NCBI GenBank assembly: GCA_011037195.1
Contig: JAAEAF010014913.1
Span: 117,166-181,165, forward strand
Length of the DNA stretch: 64,000 nt
Direction: 5' to 3'
Source of the DNA: Triatoma infestans
Lineage: Eukaryota > Arthropoda > Insecta > Hemiptera > Reduviidae
Made by a program: the position numbers and the translations under genes. The notes under the pieces were generated by a model. It was given only the letters and a program-made list of their open reading frames with translations. It had not been told where the DNA came from and ran no database searches. Shown one piece after another: positions 57,765 to 64,000 of the stretch. Every line of letters starts with the position of its first letter. Position 1 is the stretch's first letter.

Positions 57765-58625
57765 TTTACTTTCTCTTACTAGAGGAAGTATTGTCAAATT
57801 TTCGATATCGAGTTTTCACCGGAAATATCCGTTTTGAGGTCCCCTGAGTCCAAAAAAGTGGTTTTGTGTGTGTGTGTGAACAACATAGCTCAAAAATGAA
57901 AAACCATAGCAAGTTAAAACTTGATATTCCGTTTAGGAAAGTTGGTTTTTACTTTTTTGTGTTTTATTCAAAAATGGCTCCGACGATTTTCTTCAAACTT
58001 GGTATATGAACTACACACAAAGGTCTACCAAAAGTATTTCTAATGTTTCTCTGGGAAAATTCATTTAAGGGCACTTATGGGGAAGGGGTAGGGTTAGGTT
58101 TTCATTTAAAGTGCTATTTCAGTGACAATTCTGTCATCTAAATAAGGTTAATTAGAATTGTTATGTTACTGAAATTCCGAGTTTGAAAAAAAAAATCGGA
58201 TAACCGGAAGTGCGTTCGTTTACATTACCACATTACTAAAAGATTTTTTCACGATTTTCTTGAAACTTTTTATATAAACTAAACATATAAAGATCTACTG
58301 CTTTTATTTGAAACATTTCTCTGGGAAAATCCATTTAAGGGTACTTTTAGGGGAGGGGTGGGGTTATGTTTTTCTCTAAAGTGCTATCATAGTTGATTAT
58401 ACAATTCTATCATCCAAAGAGAATTAATTAGAAATAAATAGATGGCCAATATTCCGAGTTTCAAGGAAATTAATAAACCGGAAGTGCGCTTTTACTGAAC
58501 AGTTTTTTTCAGTTTTCGATGAATTTCATTAAATTTGGTACACAAACGATAAAATTTGTAAATTATCATTTTGAGAACTGAAGTAGGAGAAAGTTGTGTG
58601 AGTGTTTTCACACCATATTTTTTTC
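57765..58625 (-). repeat. CTTTCTCTTACT repeat, near full-length
   Basis: Reverse orientation. TTACTTTCTCTTACTAGAGG, CACCGGAAATATCCG, (GT)n, TAACCGGAAGTGCGT, TAAACCGGAAGTGCGC, then GGAGAAAGTTGTGTGAGTG and TTTTCACACCATATTTTTTT at the end. A deletion removed the ACTTCCGGTTGAGG module. Confidence 0.8.
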
Positions 58626-59222
58626 GGTTATGGAGCGCATTAAACTTCTCTCTGGAATACCACTTCAGTAAAATTATGGTTCTACTAGCTATATTATATT
58701 GAAATATTTTAAAAGCATTGCTATAATTCCAAATATGAAGAAAATAAAAAAATTAAGTGTGTAATAATAGGATATGAGAAGGCCAGAGAGAATCTCACTC
58801 GCTATTTAGGCCAGACTAGAGTGGGAGCCTCAGTATATATGGAACTGAGCTAGCCCTACAGGGGGCTTACTTACAACAGTTAACAACGAGTCAGCAACCA
58901 ACTAACTAACCCTTCTCTTCACTCAGTCTAAATCTTTCGCTACCTGATTTCTATTTACATGCGAAGTCCTAGCAGTTTTGTGTCTCTAGTGAATTATATA
59001 GTGTTCAGCATTCATTCTAGCTTATTTCTCAAAAACCCTTCCTCACACATTTCTTTGTGTTTCTCTCTCACACTGCTTTGGGACTCCCTCTCTTTGGATC
59101 CTATTAAAAGTGTGACTTTCCATAATAATCTTTTTTTTTTTCGAGTTTATTTGGAATTTTTTCGAAGAAAGTTACAACGATTTCCTTTAAACATGGAATG
59201 TTTAACTGCATAGATAAAATAT
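58626..59222. other. no gene seen
   Basis: 58780-58930 is GC-richer but has no coding motif. 59110-59210 contains repeat-like TTTTTTCGAAGAAAGTTACA blocks. Confidence 0.35.
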
Positions 59223-59335
59223 GTTGTGGTTGGTTTCGCAGAGTTGGAAAGCATCAGAGATATTGTCCATGATATCCTGAAGCTATGAAAAAGAAGCAGG
59301 GTATCACGGAAAATATTTCTAATAGAGAAATGATG
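59223..59335 (+). repeat. foldback half-element
   Basis: TGTGGTTGGTTTCGCAGAGT, TGGAAAGCATCAGAGATATT and the complement of GATATTTTCCGTGATAGCC (GGTATCACGGAAAATATTTC) represent the ends of the foldback family without the long arms. Confidence 0.6.
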
Positions 59336-59478
59336 TATCACTTTTATTTGAAACATTTTTCGGTTAAACCTGATTTCGGGGGGTGGGAGTTTAGTAGTTA
59401 CATTAAAACTTAAAGTTTTATTAGTTGGAGAGAAGGCTGTGTCTCTCAAACTACACCCGGTATAAATGATAAGCTCCC

Positions 59479-59562
59479 ACCCACCACCTTTTTGATGGCA
59501 AACCCAATTAAAAGTTTGTAACCCACCACCTTTTTGATGGCAAACCCAATTAAAAGTTTGCA
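59479..59562. repeat. exact 42-bp tandem duplication
   Basis: Two adjacent identical 42-bp units starting ACCCACCACCTTTTTGATGG. As 42 is a multiple of three, it produces a repeated 14-residue peptide in a minus-strand frame, which is probably not a gene. Confidence 0.9.
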
Positions 59563-59999
59563 AACATTATAATTAAAAAAAATATATATAACTAATAAAT
59601 TATATATTAATTGCAATAAGAGTAACTCTGATGTGTTTTACATAAGATTTATTGAAATAAATAGTTCTCTTTATTTTGTAGTTAATTAGAATTGTATTAC
59701 TTTATACTGGAATAGCACTTGAGGAAACAAGTATGAGATACCGCTCGTCAAAACCTCTGTCAGTATATAGTTAGTATCCTAAGTGATTTTCAGAAAATGA
59801 AAAATGGCTGAAAATAAAATAAAAAAAACTATTGACACTTGTAGATAATGAATTTGACAGTGATAGATCATCTGGTAATACCTAATCTGAATAGTAAATC
59901 AGGTTTCCCAGGGCTTTTTCTTTTTAAGTTAATTTGTTCACACACACTGAGTAAGAAAAAATTAAAAAGAGTATTTTTATGTATCTTGGATTGTTCATA

Positions 60000-60440
60000 G
60001 GCAAAAGATTAAACTGGAACCCCCACACACGACTGAAAAGAATTGGAACTCAACAGACGCTATTGATTACTGAAACGACTACTGAACAACATATCTAAAC
60101 TGTCGCTAGACAATAAAAAACTTGATATATATATACATTAATATTAAAACACGGCATTGAGCTATTATGGGGTTCAACAAAACGTTCCAATTTCCAAAGA
60201 CTATAATCCCTTCAATTCAAAAATCCTTCGCGCCATCGTTAATACTCCTTTCTATGATGTTCCAAATCTCACCCATCCATAGAAACCTTGAAATTCTTTT
60301 CGTCAATCTAGTCACCCGAAAACTCGTTTCAAAAAATTCCATCAATCCCTGCAATCCCATTCTAATCCTTTAGTTTGCCACTTATCCTCCCGAATTATTC
60401 CCGATAACCCTCCCAGACATTAAAACGCCAGTGGCCTAGC
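60000..60440 (+). pseudogene. Jockey-like reverse transcriptase C-terminus, decayed
   Basis: Over several frames it reads KRIGTQQTLL, ISKLSLDNKKL, LILKHGIELWGSTN, QSLQFKILRAIVN and PFYVPNLTIHR, with LEI and FVNLVTRKLVSK, ending RRLKRQWPSKF. This order (W-K-THI, LS...KL.LYK..LKP.W.YGIQLWG, IQ.FQSK.LR.I..APWYV.N..IHRDL) is the C-terminal end of Jockey-clade ORF2. Frameshifts and stops make it inactive. Confidence 0.75.
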
Positions 60441-60459
60441 AAATTCCTTTCTTCAAGCG

Positions 60460-60735
60460 ATGAGAACATTTAGCTCAGCTTCTATAAGGGAGTGGACCGA
60501 TGAGGCGACGTTTACTCGAAATGGTTCTTTAAACACCCGCAACATGCACTATTGGAGTGACGAGAATCCCCGTGCAACCAGAAAGTCGTCAGAACGATCA
60601 GTTTCCTCGGTAGATTATTCTCACAGAACCGGTTTCCCCTAGTCTTTAATACGCTGCTTATATGGTTTCCTGTTAGGCCAACGACTAGCATACTCAGCGG
60701 CAGCTTCCGCGCTGCCGTTACAAAACCCACAAATA
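60460..60735 (+). pseudogene. DDE transposase fragment (Tc1/mariner-related)
   Basis: EWTDEATFTRNGSLNTRNMH then YWSDENPRA is followed by frameshifted remains. (F.DEA.FT..G..N..N.HYW..ENP) is the block around a catalytic Asp in a widespread arthropod transposase group of the Tc1/mariner (IS630-like) superfamily. Only some 90 residues remain. It directly abuts the Jockey fragment. Confidence 0.6.
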
Positions 60736-62649
60736 AAAACCATATCTCGCTATTCTATGACAAAGAAATCTGGCATTTTGAATGTATGACCAGCTTAAAT
60801 CACGACTAAATGTTTCAGTTTATTACAATTAGACTAATTTCTATCGTGAGATAACAATTCCAAAGTTCATTACAGGATTATTAATTAATCTTGTGATATT
60901 TTTGTAACAGCTCTCAATTTTCATTTTGTGTTTTTTTACATTTATTTCGCATTTTCTTTAAGAAAACAAGAAAGAAACCCCACGATATTATTATCGTTGG
61001 AAAGCTGGTGAAATGTAGATATTTTTTCTGTAACCGGACCGTACGCTAGCCTTAAAGAAATTTATAAGAAAATATCTATTGAAAAGTGGTTTTTAACAGT
61101 CGAAGCGCTGTAGAGTTGAGTTTAATGTCTCTGAAAAACCTTATAATTAATTCAATTAAAATAAAACTTCTGTTTCTTATAGGAAATTTAATGCTCTTTC
61201 CAAAGATGTAATTGAATATGATTTATGTTAAAAACTTTTTTATATATCATCAATTTTATGAGAAAAAGTAGGAAAATTGAAAATTTTCAAAATGAAGAAT
61301 AACTTTTGAAGGCGTACGAATCGGACCATGGTTTATTAGAAATTTTTTGTTCCAAATAAAGTGACAAACCATATCCCGGTTGCTGTTACACCCTGTATAT
61401 TTATGTAGAAATTGTATGAAACAAAGTTTTCATATAAGTCGTATACAAATAAAATTATAAAGTATATATATATTTAATATATTATATATTTTATTTATTT
61501 TATATATTTATATATATATATATGAGTTGAGTTTTGTTAACACAACATAAATGTAACAGTATAGTATTATATTTACTTTTAAAATCTGACATGATTTACT
61601 AACATATTTTCTTTCCTTTTTTCTTCTTTTAAAGCATTAATCAAATTAATATTTATAAGAAATGTAATATAAATACATTACTAATAAATGTTTAAAATTA
61701 AATAAAATTTTCAATTGTTGGTATAAATTCATTTATAAATGAATTAATTTATAAATTTGCAGTTTAGTTAAATTAACTTATATCTAAAGATTTATTGTAA
61801 GATTATAAGACTAAGATTTGTTTTTTTCAGAAAAATTTGCCAAAATTCCATTAAAGAAAGCGTTTTGAATGTTGTACAAAATATAACAAAATCTGTTTTG
61901 TCTTAATATGATTTTATTATTCTTATTTATTCCATAAATGGTCAATGTAAAATTGGTCGATTATAATTATTATAATTTGTTGTAAGTACTCCTATTATTA
62001 TTATGAGACCACTGAATGCATACATACGTCTTTCCGTTTATTAAATCATACAATCATACATATAAGTATATAAATATGCAACCGGATTTTTTTTTTTTTT
62101 TTTTTTTACACTTTTACGAGAGAATTTTGCTTAAACTTTTCATTTTTTTTTTTTTTATTTAATTGTTGATATAATTTTAAGTTAATTTTTTAATTAATTG
62201 TTGATATAATTTGAAATTATATTAGCTTTTTGCTTTCTTCTAAAGCTCTAAAAAAATAATGTACAGCGATCGATTCAGATTTTAATTTGAATTCAAATTT
62301 TAAATTTCAAAAAAAAAATTTAATATTTTTATGTAATTGGTAAACTTTCTCTCCTTCCCTTTCTCTTTTAAATTAGTCAGTAATAATGATAATGTAATTT
62401 GCCTGTGATAATAACAAATAAAAACAACAGAGGTGAAAGGGTGAATGTAATTTAGCTCAGGCTAAAAATAAGTTTACAAAATTTCGAGCTATAATTTAGT
62501 TATCTTTGACAATTCCATCAATTAATTAATTTTTTTTTTTTTTTTTTTAAATGGAGGAACCAGACAAGTTTTCTAACTTAATTTTATAAATAAATCTCGT
62601 TATATTAAATTAGTGATTACAACATTAAAAGAAACAAAAGTCAATATTC
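60736..62649. other. AT-rich DNA, no gene seen
   Basis: Long AT runs (61460-61525) and T-runs near 62090 and 62530. CGGTTGCTGTTACACCCTGT at 61378-61397 could be the tail of another element, but no family was recognised. Confidence 0.4.
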
Positions 62650-62995
62650 TTTAGAGATATTTTCCGTGATAGCCAGCTTCTTTTTATGATCATCGATCGA
62701 TTTCGGGGGTTCGCCCATCATAGGGATGTTTTTGTCAAAACAATGTGATAAAACATAGATTTGCAACAGAGAAAATTTAGTTTATACACTAAATCTAATA
62801 TATAATACACAAATATATAATATACTGAATTTGCTCTGTGCAAGTCTATGTTGTTAGCACAGTGTTTTGACAAAAACATCCTGATGATGGGCGAACGCCC
62901 GAAACAAGTTGATGACCATAAAAAAAAGCAAGCAATCAAGGAAAATATTTCTGATGCTTTCCAGCTCTGCAGAATCAACCACAAATACAAGTAGT
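62650..62995. mobile_element. foldback element, same family as 34433
   Basis: The left arm (62652-62787) has GATATTTTCCGTGATAGCCA, TTCGCCCATCATAGGGATG and TTTTTGTCAAAACAATGTGA. The right arm is the reverse complement at about 62818-62958 (GATGGGCGAACGCCCGAAAC). A loop of about 30 nt separates them. The right end has TTTCCAGCTCTGCAGAATCA as at 34735. Confidence 0.75.
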
Positions 62996-63104
62996 CAATT
63001 TAATTTTTAGTCCTAATCAAACTAGTCATTTCAATTCAAATGGAAAATGATTTTTTCAAAGATTTTTATTAAAAAAAAAAAAAAAAAATTGTAAATATAT
63101 GTAG

Positions 63105-64000
63105 TCATTTGGAAAAAAAAAATCTGGTGTGAAACACTCACACAACTTTCTCTTAATCCAGTTCTCAAAATTATAATTGACAAATTTTATAGTTAGTGTA
63201 CCATATTTTATTGAAATTTGTCGAAAACTGGAAAAAACTGTTCAGTAAAAGCGCACTTCCGGTTTTCTAATTTTCTTTAAAACACGGAATTTCGGCCGTC
63301 TATTTATTTCTAATTAATTTTTTTTGGATGATAGAATTGTATAATCAACTATGATAGCAATTTAGAGAAAGCTGTAACCCCACCCCTCCCCTAAAAGTGC
63401 CCTTAAATTAATTTTCCCAGAGGAATGATTTAAATAAAAGATGTAGATCTTTGCATGTTTAGTTTATATATGAAGTTTCAAAAAATCGTCGTAGCCATTT
63501 TTGAGAAAATCGCGAAAAAGTGAAAAAAATCATTTAGTAGTGTTAAAACAAACGCACTTCCGGTTGTCCGATTTTTTCAAACTCGGAATTTCAACAACAT
63601 ATTTAATCCTAATTAACATTCTTAAGAAGACAGAATTGTATAATCAACTATGATAGCACTTTAGAGAAAAACTTAACCCCACCCCTCCCCTAAAAGTGCC
63701 CTTCAATGCATTTTCCCGGAGAAATGTTTCAAATAAAAGTTGTAGCTCCAAAAGTTGATGGTCCAAGTTTAGAGAAAATCGTTGGAGCCATTTTTCAGAA
63801 AATCGCAAAAAAAGTAAAAAATCCAACTAGTAAAGTGAACTTCCGATTGAGGAGTTTTGACAGATAACGTACTGTCAGATACCATGGTGATACCTAAACG
63901 GAATATCAAGTTTCAACTTTGTACGGTTTTTCATTTTTAAGCTATGCTGTTCACATACATACATACATACATATATATATATATACACACACACACACAC
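63105..64000 (+). repeat. CTTTCTCTTACT repeat, runs off the window
   Basis: End 1 is ATCTGGTGTGAAACACTCAC with ACTTTCTCTTAATCC. Modules CGCACTTCCGGTTTTCT, CGCACTTCCGGTTGTCC and GAACTTCCGATTGAGG follow, then TATGCTGTTCACAT and (CATA)n(TA)n(CA)n at the window edge. End 2 is beyond 64000. Confidence 0.82.

Noticed and set aside
59147..59563. 138-codon minus-strand frame with a repeated 14-residue peptide
   Set aside because: The repetition comes from the exact 42-bp tandem duplication; the rest has no protein similarity and sits in repeat DNA.

Overview
This looks like nuclear DNA from an arthropod, most probably an insect. The reasons are long AT-rich introns with GT-AG splice signals, a typical animal protein kinase N gene, mariner, Harbinger, Jockey-like and I/R1-like transposable elements, and a short interstitial (AACCT)n/(TTAGG)n tract. 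A hemipteran is plausible, but that is a guess. One 20-N scaffold gap lies at 32739-32758.

Left third (1-20.3 kb): eight exons of a protein kinase N gene (Pkn) run on the minus strand from 20296 to 1120. They join in phase at every junction and encode about 470 residues: HR1b, HR1c, the C2-like domain and the start of the linker before the kinase. The kinase exons lie beyond the left edge. The 5' exons with HR1a were not found. The 11.6-kb intron that splits HR1c holds a second, complete two-exon gene on the same strand (9688-6884, about 568 aa, function unknown), together with a deleted mariner and a tRNA-derived SINE.

Right two thirds (20.3-64 kb): no convincing host gene exon was seen. 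The DNA is a mosaic of mobile elements. There are three tRNA-derived SINE families (A, B and C), a clean solo LTR with a 4-bp target duplication (26342-26965), and 3' ends of non-LTR retrotransposons with RNase H (27207-28030 and 35083-36242). There are also a Jockey-like fragment (60000-60440), a second mariner (46748-47343), a PIF/Harbinger deletion derivative with TTA duplications (47812-48860), a TAA-flanked MITE (38363-38752) and a TIR element carrying a broken MADF domain (43293-43874). A family of foldback (long hairpin) elements occurs several times.

The dominant component is one dispersed repeat family, called the CTTTCTCTTACT repeat here. About twenty full, partial or decayed copies in both orientations carry internal modules centred on ACTTCCGGTT. 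Its two ends share an inverted ACTTTCTCTTACTCC motif. I do not recognise it as a named family.

The most striking small feature is a perfect five-unit heat-shock element followed directly by a TATA box (50881-50919). It lies in an insertion that interrupts one copy of a local duplication and has no evident downstream gene. Coordinates of repeats are approximate unless a target duplication or splice site fixes them.
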